From NCBI GenBank assembly GCA_025462865.1, contig JAOAPI010000138.1:1-64000 (forward strand): a stretch of 64,000 nucleotides of DNA, read 5' to 3'. Below, in pieces: positions 27,176 through 35,290 of this stretch (its first letter is position 1; every line of letters starts with the position of its first letter). The position numbers and the translations under genes are program-made. This stretch comes from Candidatus Sulfotelmatobacter sp. GTDB taxonomy: Bacteria > Acidobacteriota > Terriglobia > Terriglobales > Acidobacteriaceae. A model generated the notes under the pieces. The model had not been told where the DNA came from. It saw only the letters and a list, made by a program, of their open reading frames with translations, and ran no database searches.

Positions 27176-27949
27176 CTAAAGTTTGTCGTAAATCGACTGA
27201 GGAATCGGGAACGTCCTGTGGTTCAACACCGCGCCCAAGACTCGCGCCTTCGCTGCTTGAATATCATGCATTGCTTTGCGCGCACTTTCACGGCGCGACG
27301 TATTTGCTTTGAGCACGAGCACGACCCCATCGGCGCCGCATCCGAGGAGAACCGCATCATTGGCGTCGCTTAGCGCTGCCGCATCCAGCAGGACGTAATC
27401 GAATTCAGCACGCAACTCCGACATTCGCAGCCGCATGCGATCGCTGGTTAGCAAGTTCTGAGCATCTTCCGATCCTGACCCGCAACTCACCATCCACAGA
27501 TTTGGACGGCCCAGATTGCGCGCGAAAGTCCGCACCGGATCCGGCTTCATCAGTGCGTCGGACAGCCCGTAATGATTTTCCACGCTGAACTGCGAATGCA
27601 GCCCCGGGCGCCGCAGGTTGGCGTCTACCAGGCAGACAGAGCCGGAAACCTGGCTGGCCAAGACCTCCGCGGCATGAGCGCATACCCAGCTGCATCCATT
27701 GCCCCGGTCGGTTGCCGTGAAAACTACGGAACGCGGTGCTTCATTGCCCGGCATGATAAATAGCCGCTGCACAAGTTTGGTGAACTCCTCGAGTTCTCCG
27801 CCAGACATCGCTAACGCAGTGGCCGGTGGCCCGGCAAATACCGCCGGCTGTTCCGCGAAAGTCTCCGGCTCCCCCTCGGGAGCTGTGGCCGTAGTGTAGA
27901 TCGCTTGCTCGCGTCCAATTCTCTGCAGTAGTTCGAAGTTACGGCTCAT
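27176..27949 (-). CDS. CpsD/CapB-like ATPase with degenerate P-loop
   Basis: 257 residues. The fold motifs of bacterial tyrosine kinases are present: Walker A' VCLVDANLRRP (about 104-114), a Walker-B-like YVLLDAAALSD and VLNHR near the end. Walker A reads DRGNGCSWVCA, with Cys (about residue 86) where the invariant Lys is expected, and no tyrosine cluster ends the protein. It may bind nucleotide poorly or act as a regulatory partner of the Wzz-like protein encoded in the other operon. AGAAGG lies before the ATG. Confidence 0.78.
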   Translation of the reverse strand: MSRNFELLQRIGREQAIYTTATAPEGEPETFAEQPAVFAGPPATALAMSGGELEEFTKLVQRLFIMPGNEAPRSVVFTATDRGNGCSWVCAHAAEVLASQVSGSVCLVDANLRRPGLHSQFSVENHYGLSDALMKPDPVRTFARNLGRPNLWMVSCGSGSEDAQNLLTSDRMRLRMSELRAEFDYVLLDAAALSDANDAVLLGCGADGVVLVLKANTSRRESARKAMHDIQAAKARVLGAVLNHRTFPIPQSIYDKL

Positions 27950-28123
27950 GAATTACCTTCTCCCTTGTTCCCCCGGCATCTTCCCCGGCCGAATAAACCG
28001 GCAGCTACATTCCAATCCATAATGCAATCCCTAACCAAATCTCTCGGCCGTTACAAGACTCCGGGAAGACCGTTGTGTTGTCAAACCGCCACCGGCGTTG
28101 AAACCTCGCCCAATTCCCTGTTC

Positions 28124-28438
28124 TCAAATCTCAGGTCGGGCAGTTTGCGACACGGCGCCTCGCGACACCGGAGTAATGTTGTACTGTCGGATCTTGTACA
28201 GCAAGCCACGATAGCTGATGCTGAGCAGCTTCGCAGCATGTTTACGGTTCCAGCCGGATTCTTCCAGGGCTCTGCTGATCGCGTGGATCTCAGTCTCAGC
28301 CCGCAGTGATCTCAGAGCGGCCCATGGTGCGGCGGGGGCATGGGACTGCGGCAGAGCCGCGGCAGCGCCAGAAGGGGTCTGTGTCCTCTCCTTGGTCTGA
28401 TCTTCCGATTCGATGGTCTCTTTTAAATGTGAATTCAT
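28124..28438 (-). CDS. Fis-type helix-turn-helix protein
   Basis: 104 residues. The C-terminal third (about 50-90) is a Fis/NtrC-type DNA-binding helix-turn-helix: EIHAISRALEESGWNRKHAA then LLSISYRGLLYKIRQY. The receiver and AAA domains of a full NtrC regulator are absent, and the N-terminal half is low-complexity. It could be a stand-alone regulator or the remnant of a larger sigma-54 activator. It is second in the antiterminator operon, 83 bp after that gene. A 174-bp stretch with no recognised feature separates it from the CpsD-like gene. Confidence 0.75.
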   Translation of the reverse strand: MNSHLKETIESEDQTKERTQTPSGAAAALPQSHAPAAPWAALRSLRAETEIHAISRALEESGWNRKHAAKLLSISYRGLLYKIRQYNITPVSRGAVSQTARPEI

Positions 28439-28521
28439 AACTGGCCTTTCACCTTCTGTCGTTGCGTAAGTTTTAAAATTGGGGAGAAGTTAATGGGATC
28501 GGCTCTGCACTGCCACTAGAT

Positions 28522-29013
28522 CTATACAGGTTCCACTTCATAGCCTTGGAGCCGGATAGATACCGAACGTTGAATTAATTCCACAGACATCACCAGCATC
28601 CGGTCGCTTTCCTGTCCAACAAGGATGCCCTCGGTACCACTTAATGATCCACTGCGGATTCGCACGCGCTGTCCAACCTTGAGGAACGGATGACTTTCAA
28701 AGGACACTTGAGACGTCAGCAAATTTTGTATGTGCTCGATTTGCCGATCCGGGATAGGCATTCCCTGACCCTGCACCCCAACGAAACTGACGATTCCTTC
28801 CGTGCTCAACACCCGAAGACGATGCTGAGGTTGGTAGACCATTCGCAGAAAGGTGTATCCCGGAAACAGCGGAATCTCCACCATCTTGCGGCGGTCGCTC
28901 CATTGTCTGAGCTGCGTCGTGAGCGGAAGGAAAGTCGTAAATCCCTGACTCTCCAGCTGGCGCGCCACCATCTTCTCGTGCCGGGAACGCGTCTGAACCG
29001 CGTACCAGCTCAT
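28522..29013 (-). CDS. UpxY/RfaH-type NusG paralogue (transcription antiterminator)
   Basis: 163 residues. The NGN domain starts WYAVQTRSRHEKMVARQLES and includes FPGYTFLRM. A KOW-type C-terminus has VGQRVRIRSGSLSGTEGILV. Specialised NusG paralogues such as RfaH, LoaP and Bacteroides UpxY bind RNA polymerase at leader sequences and let it read through long polysaccharide or antibiotic operons. The open frame extends 39 codons upstream, but that stretch encodes conserved leader box 3. The ATG at 29013 also has GAGGGGA about 9 bp before it and starts exactly at the domain. As first gene of a 20-kb operon it is well placed to act on its own transcript. Confidence 0.87.
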   Translation of the reverse strand: MSWYAVQTRSRHEKMVARQLESQGFTTFLPLTTQLRQWSDRRKMVEIPLFPGYTFLRMVYQPQHRLRVLSTEGIVSFVGVQGQGMPIPDRQIEHIQNLLTSQVSFESHPFLKVGQRVRIRSGSLSGTEGILVGQESDRMLVMSVELIQRSVSIRLQGYEVEPV

Positions 29014-29297
29014 GGTGGTGGTCCCCTCATCGCCGACCAATCGAGGACTTTCCGAATCGAAGGCCCTCGCTCGCGGCTCCGCCCTCTCAGTCACAGTCTC
29101 TGATCCCGAAAAACCGGCGATGCTGCCCAAAAATACAACTCCTCCCCGCTCACCCTCACAAAGTTGAGGGGCAAGCGAGCTGCCGCTCGTTTCGTAGAAA
29201 ATGTTGGGGGGAGAAACGGTTCAAAGCGATCCGCAAACCGGATCGGCCAGCGCTGTCCAACCTTTTTCGGACCGCGTCCGCCGCCGAAGTTAGGTGT
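29014..29297 (-). promoter_or_regulatory. Long 5' leader of the antiterminator/NRPS operon (boxes 2 and 3)
   Basis: No gene is assigned here. In transcript sense: TCTCCCCCCAAC (29204-29213), then a hairpin with CCCTCA/TGAGGG arms (29153-29171), then box 3 TGTGACTGAGAGGGCGGAGC (29076-29095), 62 nt before the start codon. Box 3 differs by one base from the copy before the export operon and by one base from the copy before the DUF5989 gene. The order C-run, variable part, box 3 is the same in all three. Recognition by the UpxY-like protein is inference. Confidence 0.62.
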
Positions 29298-29362
29298 AGC
29301 CTACGGAAGATTGCAAGTTACTGCAAGTGGAAAAAAGCCTTGGTGTCAAAAGACTCCATAGC
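29298..29362 (-). promoter_or_regulatory. Shared-type promoter of the antiterminator/NRPS operon
   Basis: Minus-strand reading gives -35 TTGCAG (29321-29326), a 17-bp spacer and -10 TAGGCT (29298-29303). Upstream lies GGAGTCTTTTGACACCAAGG followed by CTTTT and CCAC, matching the blocks at 9024-9056 and 33486-33520. GGTGTCAAAAGACTCC also forms a short hairpin. The stretch 29363-29431, between this promoter and the end of the chaperone gene, shows nothing recognisable. Confidence 0.6.
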
Positions 29363-29431
29363 TTAATCTGGGCGGGCAGCTAATATTCCCATACTATTGA
29401 TACATAAAGACTTATGGATAGAACAATTTAG

Positions 29432-30094
29432 TTATTTCCGCCCTCGATTGGGCGTCGGCGGGCCGAAATATGCTGGATTAGTTTCGGTAGTATACGAGTT
29501 CTCGATTTTAGCCATCGCCTCGTTCACGCGCTGGTTTTTCAAGGCTTCACGAATCTCCGTTCTAGCCTGCTCCAGGGTTTTCTGACCCTTGGATTCCAAT
29601 CCGCTCTTCAGATAATAGTCAGCGATCTCCTGGTCTGAGATCTTGGACGCTTCTTCTTGCAGTTTGTGTGTCAGTCCCTGGGTCAGAATCTGCATTCGCG
29701 AAAAGACAATCATCTGCTCATAGGGCGATTGTTTGTCCAGCCCCAGTTCCTCGGCTCGTGTCGACATCAGCAAAAGGTGCGGATAAAGATTGGCAAGTTG
29801 CTGCTTCACCGACGCGGTCATGTCGGGACGAATAGCGGCGGCGATCTTTTCAAACTGTGCTCGCGTGATGACCGTCTCACACGTCGCGCTTACGGCTCCT
29901 GCGGGCGCCTTGCGCCCGGGACAAAAGCCTTTGATGGTCAGGACCGGCGCGTCCATCGCAACTTCAGTGATTGCACTTGTGACGAGCGGAATCCTGTCGC
30001 TCCCCTGCTGTGATCGGGGAGTGGCTTCTTGAGCGGTCTGCCCCCATCCCAGAGTCGACCACAATGCAAACATCAACCAAAAGCTGAGATTCAT
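29432..30094 (-). CDS. SurA N-terminal-like periplasmic chaperone
   Basis: 220 residues with a signal peptide ending WGQT. A helical SurA-N-like region follows (about 75-200), with TRAQFEKIAAAI, EELGLDKQSPYEQM and ISDQEIADYY. No rotamase domain follows, and the C-terminus is short and basic. Related proteins (EpsD-like) accompany polysaccharide export loci and may guard outer-membrane components. It is downstream of the NHL gene but separated from it by a terminator-like hairpin and 204 bp, so it may have its own promoter; none was recognised. Confidence 0.6.
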   Translation of the reverse strand: MNLSFWLMFALWSTLGWGQTAQEATPRSQQGSDRIPLVTSAITEVAMDAPVLTIKGFCPGRKAPAGAVSATCETVITRAQFEKIAAAIRPDMTASVKQQLANLYPHLLLMSTRAEELGLDKQSPYEQMIVFSRMQILTQGLTHKLQEEASKISDQEIADYYLKSGLESKGQKTLEQARTEIREALKNQRVNEAMAKIENSYTTETNPAYFGPPTPNRGRK

Positions 30095-30250
30095 GCTGCC
30101 CTCCGAAAGCCCCGCTGGAAGAAAACTCTAGCACGTAAGCAGCTCTGATCAGATGGGTGAGAAGTCGAATGACAGATTGGCAGGCCCTGGCGTGGCAGAT
30201 CAAAGGAGCATCTGGCAAAGGAAGGAGCGAGGCGAGGTCTGTTCGCAAAG

Positions 30251-30282
30251 AAAAAAGGGCTGACCCGATTTCGGATCAGCCC
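30251..30282 (-). terminator. Rho-independent terminator after the NHL gene
   Basis: In minus-strand sense, GGGCTGA and TCAGCCC pair (7 bp). Three further inner pairs follow after one mismatch, with a 4-nt loop, and the stem is followed directly by TTTTTT. It lies 17 bp after the stop of the NHL gene, so that gene is probably transcribed alone. Confidence 0.82.
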
Positions 30283-30298
30283 CATAAAGTTACCGAGA

Positions 30299-33202
30299 CT
30301 ACTGAACAGTTAGAGTAATAGTCGCCGGATGCGACAGCGTCGTGTAAACGCCGGTCGTGGTCACAGTGTAGGTACCCACCGGTGTAGTCGCTGAAGTCTG
30401 GATCGTAAGCGTCGAGCTCTGCACGCTTCCGCCGTAGAGTTGAACTGGATTGTTCGAGAAGCTGCAACTCGCACCAGCCGGCAATCCCGAGCAAGCTAAT
30501 GTAACAGCTTGTGCGAACCTCGCTTGCGGCGTTAGCGATACGGTGGATACTCCCGCGGAACCAGCTGTGACGGTGAGAGTGTTGGGCGAATCCGCAATGG
30601 CGAAGTCGGGACCAAATCCGCTTAAGGTGACCAACTGCGGGCTACCCGTAACGTTGTCGGCAATGTTCAACGTTCCCGTCTCCGGGCCGTAGGCATGTGG
30701 CGTCAGCACCAATTGCACAGTGCACGCGGCTTGCGGAGAGACTGGTGTTCCGCAGCCATTGGTCTGTACGGAGAAGTCGGAAGCATTGGGGCCGGTAAAT
30801 GTAAGGCCTGAGAAATTCACGTCCGCCCCTCCAGCACCGGTCAGAGTGAGCGGCACCGGGTGTCCAGTTGTTCCCAACGCGTACTGGCCCATCTTCAGCG
30901 CGCTTGAACTCAAGGTCACTGCTGGTGCTAACGGAACGTAACGGATCCGATTGTTTCCGCCGTCAGCAATGTAAAGGCCGTTATTGGCGTCCACCAGCGC
31001 GCCCAGGTTTGCCATGCGCGCATTGATAGCCGGTCCGCCGTCACCCGAAAATGCTCCCTGATACGAGCGAGTCGGTGCGCCCGCCACCGTGCTGAAGATT
31101 CCCGTAGCATTGCTGCAACGTTGCACCAGATTGTCGTTGCCGCCGGAGATGAAGATGTCATTCTCCGAATTGACCGCGAGCGCCAGCGGATTGAACATCG
31201 AACCCACCGGGCAGGGTCCACCATCTCCTGCAAACTTTGCATTCGTGTTTAGTGCATAGGTGTTGATGATCCCGCCCGCGACATATTGGACAGTATCAGC
31301 CCACTGATCATCGATAATAATGTTGCCATTGCTCTGAATGGCCAAGCCAGCCGGATGGTCGATCCTTGCCAGTGTCGCCGTGCCGCCATTCCCCTGATAG
31401 CCCTGGAACCCAGTGCCCGCGACTGTGCTGACTATGTTGGAGAGGATATTCCATTCACGAACCTTGCCCCCCTGATAGTCGCTTACATAGACATTGTTCG
31501 ATGAATCCAGGGTGACGAACAACGGTCCCTGGAAAATGGCGCCAAGTGGCGGACCACCATCACCGCACGCTGACATCGGATTACAGGAGAGATTGGCGTT
31601 TCCAAAAACCGTGGCGATAGCCCCAGGCGCGATTGTCACGGACCCCAGAGTAATAATGCTCGTGCCAGTGTTCACCGCTCGGACCACCAGATTGTTTGCA
31701 TCCACGATATAAAGATTGCCGGCTGTATCCAGCGCGATGGCGCTCGGACCGTTCAGCGTGGCACTTGTGGCCGGTCCATTATCCCCGGTGTATCCAGCTT
31801 GGCCAGTTCCCACCACTGTGGTGATGACAGCATTGGTCACGCCCGGGTTCGTAATTTTGCGAATGCGATTGTTGCCCTGATCCACAATGTAGAGATCACC
31901 TGTGGCGTCTTTGGCGACGTCCCAGGGATTCGCCAGTGTCGCCTTGGTTGGCAGTCCGCCATCGCCACCCATGCTTCCACCAGCAATGGTCGAGATCGTT
32001 GGAGTAGCTCCTGCCGTCACCTGGCGAACTACCTGGTTGCCGGTGTCGGCAATCAGCATGTTCCCGGAAGCGTCGACGAAGACTCCTACCGGACCGTCTG
32101 TTTTAGCCGCGGTCGCAGGACCGCCGTCTCCGGAAAATCCCAGCGCGCCGGTGTTATCCACCAGCGTGGTGATTACGTTGCTGCCCTTGGCAACATAACG
32201 AATTCGGTTTGAGCTCGTGTCGGCAATGTAAACATTGCCGGCCGCATCGGTAAATACACCTTTCGGCAACCAGAGCAATGCAGAGGTCGGAGCTCCTCCG
32301 TCGCCGCAACCGTTCCTCTGGTTGAAGCAAGAAAGGCCGTTGCCCGCAAAAGTCTGGATAATGCTTTGTCCCGCAGCAACGATGCGAATTTCCTGGTCGT
32401 GCGTGTCGGCAATATAAATGTTGCCCGAACCATCGACTGCCACACCGAACGGCATGGTCAAAAACGCCGAGGTCGCCGGCCCACCGTCGCCACAAGTTGG
32501 CTTCGTTCCCTGTGAATTGCCGCATTGCTGGCTGTTGCCCGCAACGGTCTTGATATAGCCCGGCGGAATACTCACACCCGCAATCGTGATTGTGGTGGTG
32601 CCCACGTTCACCACGCGTATGCGGTTGTCTCCCATATCCGCGATGTAAAGATTGCCTGCGCTATCCAGTGCAACTGCCTCCGGCAGGTTCAAGTCTGCTG
32701 ATGTAGCCGGACCACCGTCGCCGCACACGGCCGCGTGGTCGCACTTCACGCCGTCCCCTGCTACCGTCGAAATGATGCCGGCAGGTGTTATCTTGCGAAT
32801 GCGCGAACCCACTGCATCGGCCAGATAGATGTTTCCCGCTTTGTCGGCGGCCATACCCGTAACTCCACCGATGAGGGCATTCGTCGCTTTCTTGCCGTCA
32901 TTGCTGTAGCCGCCGTAACCGAGACCCGCGAACACACTCAGCGTTCCAGACGTATTCAACTTGTACACATAGGCAGTGTCTTGAGCGGCAATGTAGATAT
33001 TTCCAAGGCCATCCTTAATAGCAGCCGTTGGACCCGGGAGATCAAGACTGAGAGGAGTGGTCGGTACAGTTCCTCCCCCGGCGATCGTGTAGATATAGTT
33101 CTGCGTATATGTTTGCGCTTGCGCACCCAGCGAACACGCTGCTGCAACCAGCCCGACAAATATCGCGCATGTGATGTTGCGGATACAATGATTGAAATTC
33201 AC
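30299..33202 (-). CDS. Secreted NHL-repeat beta-propeller protein with Ig-like C-terminus
   Basis: 967 residues with a signal peptide ending SLGAQA. Many NHL repeats follow (about 30-680), each with a GDGGPATSA-like turn and NLYIADxxNNRIR, enough for at least one full propeller. A cysteine-containing choice-of-anchor/Ig-like region (about 700-800) and a final Ig-like domain (about 830-965; LTVTAGSAGVSTVSLTP) complete it. The GTG at 33202 was chosen over an ATG seven codons upstream because GGGAGG lies 5 bp before it. It is extracellular and its ligand is unknown. It is preceded by the same promoter type as the polysaccharide operons, which links it to surface matrix production. Confidence 0.83.
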   Translation of the reverse strand: MNFNHCIRNITCAIFVGLVAAACSLGAQAQTYTQNYIYTIAGGGTVPTTPLSLDLPGPTAAIKDGLGNIYIAAQDTAYVYKLNTSGTLSVFAGLGYGGYSNDGKKATNALIGGVTGMAADKAGNIYLADAVGSRIRKITPAGIISTVAGDGVKCDHAAVCGDGGPATSADLNLPEAVALDSAGNLYIADMGDNRIRVVNVGTTTITIAGVSIPPGYIKTVAGNSQQCGNSQGTKPTCGDGGPATSAFLTMPFGVAVDGSGNIYIADTHDQEIRIVAAGQSIIQTFAGNGLSCFNQRNGCGDGGAPTSALLWLPKGVFTDAAGNVYIADTSSNRIRYVAKGSNVITTLVDNTGALGFSGDGGPATAAKTDGPVGVFVDASGNMLIADTGNQVVRQVTAGATPTISTIAGGSMGGDGGLPTKATLANPWDVAKDATGDLYIVDQGNNRIRKITNPGVTNAVITTVVGTGQAGYTGDNGPATSATLNGPSAIALDTAGNLYIVDANNLVVRAVNTGTSIITLGSVTIAPGAIATVFGNANLSCNPMSACGDGGPPLGAIFQGPLFVTLDSSNNVYVSDYQGGKVREWNILSNIVSTVAGTGFQGYQGNGGTATLARIDHPAGLAIQSNGNIIIDDQWADTVQYVAGGIINTYALNTNAKFAGDGGPCPVGSMFNPLALAVNSENDIFISGGNDNLVQRCSNATGIFSTVAGAPTRSYQGAFSGDGGPAINARMANLGALVDANNGLYIADGGNNRIRYVPLAPAVTLSSSALKMGQYALGTTGHPVPLTLTGAGGADVNFSGLTFTGPNASDFSVQTNGCGTPVSPQAACTVQLVLTPHAYGPETGTLNIADNVTGSPQLVTLSGFGPDFAIADSPNTLTVTAGSAGVSTVSLTPQARFAQAVTLACSGLPAGASCSFSNNPVQLYGGSVQSSTLTIQTSATTPVGTYTVTTTGVYTTLSHPATITLTVQ

Positions 33203-33455
33203 GAATCCTCCCGCACAGTTCAAAATTGTTGATTGGGCCCAGTGACGATTGCCAAACTGTTATCTCGGCCTGAACTTCGAAGGGGATCGGTCACCCTTCT
33301 CTGTCAGCATTCCTAATTTCACGCACGCTCGGGGGCGTATCTGCGCCGCATCAGCTATGCGGAAGATTTCTTTCGCTAAGGGTTATGAGTCGGGGGGAAT
33401 GCGAATTACTGTTCAAGACCACAGGATCAGAGATAGCCTCTCACAATGTTGGTCT
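33203..33455 (-). promoter_or_regulatory. 5' leader of the NHL gene
   Basis: No gene is seen. In transcript sense it has the six-C run TTCCCCCCGAC (33389-33399) and a perfect 6-bp hairpin CCGCAT/ATGCGG (33346-33362). A diverged copy of box 3, TGACAGAGAAGGGTGA (about 33288-33305), matches the box-3 core at 12 of 16 positions. The box lies about 86 nt before the GTG. Box 3 is clearly weaker than in the other three leaders. Confidence 0.45.
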
Positions 33456-33520
33456 ACCCTATCCGGCCTCAGGATGAGGCTGCAAGAGGCCAAAAGCATT
33501 GGTGTCGAAAGTCTCTACGG
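33456..33520 (-). promoter_or_regulatory. Shared-type promoter of the NHL gene
   Basis: Minus-strand reading gives -35 TTGCAG (33480-33485), an 18-bp spacer and -10 TAGGGT (33456-33461). The upstream block GTAGAGACTTTCGACACCAA continues into TGCTTTTGGCCTC. The block overlaps the last codons and stop of the PQQ-like gene (stop at 33515), so its conservation is not explained by coding constraint on that gene alone. Confidence 0.6.
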
Positions 33521-35143
33521 AAGCAGCCCGTATATATCCAGTTCGGTGGTCGTGCCGACGTAAACTTTTCCGTTTGCGACCGTCGGAATGGCAAACTTCA
33601 CCGCATTACCTGCCTGGTCTCGTGTCGAAACCTGTGTGGTGTTGTAAAGCTCCAAGGCGGTTTGCGCGTCCAGGGCATGAAGCACCGCTGGCCCGGATGT
33701 CATCGATTTGCTGGTATCGAGAGCCCAAACGATTCCGTCCGTGGTGCCATTGGCCGAAATGACCGGCGTCGCCCCCGGTGAAGCCAGAGAATAGTTTGAC
33801 ATCGCGATCGGCGTTGTTCCAACCAGCCCATTGCTTAATTGGAAAATGCGGAGCGTGTCATAGGTCGCCCAATAATAGAGATATCCCTGCCAATAGGCCG
33901 GGCTCGAATAAACGCTGTGTCCGGCAAAAGCGTTCGTGATCTGCTGGACGATCAAATTCTGTTTGGAGTTGAACCCGCCCATATTTTGGCGGTTCACCAG
34001 GTAGAGCGAGCCATCTTTCCCTGCTCCCACCCCAAGATAAGGATGTGAAGATCCACTTTGATACGGAAACAGCAGCGCTCCTCCCGACCCCAAATCCAGG
34101 TCCGCAAAACTTTCCTGGGCCTGGTTATACGGTGTGAAGTAGTCCGTCACCTTGAGCCCGCCATTGGACGACATCTTCACATAGCTCATGCCATAGTCGG
34201 TACCGCCGGTATCGGCGTCAAACGTACCGTTTCCGACCATGAAGAAGATGTTTCCCAAAGTATCGGCCGCAGGCCCGCTCCCGCTTTGCCACACACCGCC
34301 TTGGTCACCGTTGGGCGTGATGCAGAAGGCTCCCGCCAACTTCAACGTGCTTTCGTTGTATGCCATGATCCAGCCGTGATACGGATACACCGTTTCGAAG
34401 CCGTGTGATGCCCAGGCAATATAGACAAACCCATTCACCAGCAATAAAGCCGCGCGTTGATTCGATCGGAAAGGATCGAAGTAAACATATCCTTTTACGG
34501 AGTTTGCTCCGGTGCCTTTGACGACCGCAGAAATAACGACTGGCCCGCCGAACTTTTCCGCACCTGTCGCAATATCGAGAGCGTGCAGCCGCTGGTAGTA
34601 GGCGCCGTTCTCTTTCGTGGCGGCCACCACATAAAGCGTGTGGTTGCTGATATCAATGACCGGCGTACCCGTAATGCCAATCTGCGGGCTGATCATCGTA
34701 GTCCCGAAGTCCGATGCTGGGACGGTCGTGATCCCCTGCGCCGGATTGATGAAGCTCACCTGCCACAGCGGAGTGGCATCTGTCCCCGTATTACTGTTGC
34801 CATCAAATGCATAAACGCTGTCGTTCTCAGTGGCCACATACACCACCGTATGCTTTCCCTTGCCGGCAATTTGAAGGTTGGATACCACCAGAGGTTGAGC
34901 GTAGATCTGACCGTCAACCGGCTGAGCGAAAAGCTTGCCGAAGGTGTTGAAGTTGACCAGGGAGTGAGTCAGCACGGTCTCGTGGAGATTCTGCCCGGAG
35001 CGCAGCGAATCGTTGTGGTAAGTCGTAACACTCACCTGAGATACCCCTTGCGCCCCATGCAACACCAGCACCAACAGTGCGGCCGCCAGCGCGGAACCGC
35101 ACGCCGGGCCTCGGCGCGATGCAAACAAGGTCTTCATGTTCAC
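33515..35143 (-). CDS. Secreted PQQ-like beta-propeller protein
   Basis: 542 residues with a signal peptide ending in GAQG. The rest is a PQQ-enzyme-like beta-propeller with repeated blade motifs such as VVYVATENDSVYAFD, GAYYQRLHALDIATG and GKVYVGTTTELDIYG. No dehydrogenase cofactor ligands were identified, so a structural or binding role at the cell surface is more likely than catalysis. The ATG at 35143 (or one two codons later) follows AGGTGAAC. It may be read from the carbamoyltransferase operon, 147 bp upstream; the gap shows no clear promoter. Confidence 0.75.
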   Translation of the reverse strand: MNMKTLFASRRGPACGSALAAALLVLVLHGAQGVSQVSVTTYHNDSLRSGQNLHETVLTHSLVNFNTFGKLFAQPVDGQIYAQPLVVSNLQIAGKGKHTVVYVATENDSVYAFDGNSNTGTDATPLWQVSFINPAQGITTVPASDFGTTMISPQIGITGTPVIDISNHTLYVVAATKENGAYYQRLHALDIATGAEKFGGPVVISAVVKGTGANSVKGYVYFDPFRSNQRAALLLVNGFVYIAWASHGFETVYPYHGWIMAYNESTLKLAGAFCITPNGDQGGVWQSGSGPAADTLGNIFFMVGNGTFDADTGGTDYGMSYVKMSSNGGLKVTDYFTPYNQAQESFADLDLGSGGALLFPYQSGSSHPYLGVGAGKDGSLYLVNRQNMGGFNSKQNLIVQQITNAFAGHSVYSSPAYWQGYLYYWATYDTLRIFQLSNGLVGTTPIAMSNYSLASPGATPVISANGTTDGIVWALDTSKSMTSGPAVLHALDAQTALELYNTTQVSTRDQAGNAVKFAIPTVANGKVYVGTTTELDIYGLLP

Positions 35144-35290
35144 CTGGGATTTTTAGCTATGAAAACGGAAAAAATAGGGGAGAGACGATCTTCTCTTAAA
35201 TATCAAGTCGGGGCTGACTCGAAAGAGGGCACAACGAACCGGCAGCCACAATTGCAACGCCGATCTTAATTACTTTACTGCGACGTCCGA

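Noticed and set aside
28124-28438. Full NtrC-type sigma-54 activator
   Set aside because: Only the Fis-type DNA-binding end is present. No AAA domain or receiver is encoded in any frame upstream, and no clear -24/-12 sigma-54 promoters were found in the leaders.
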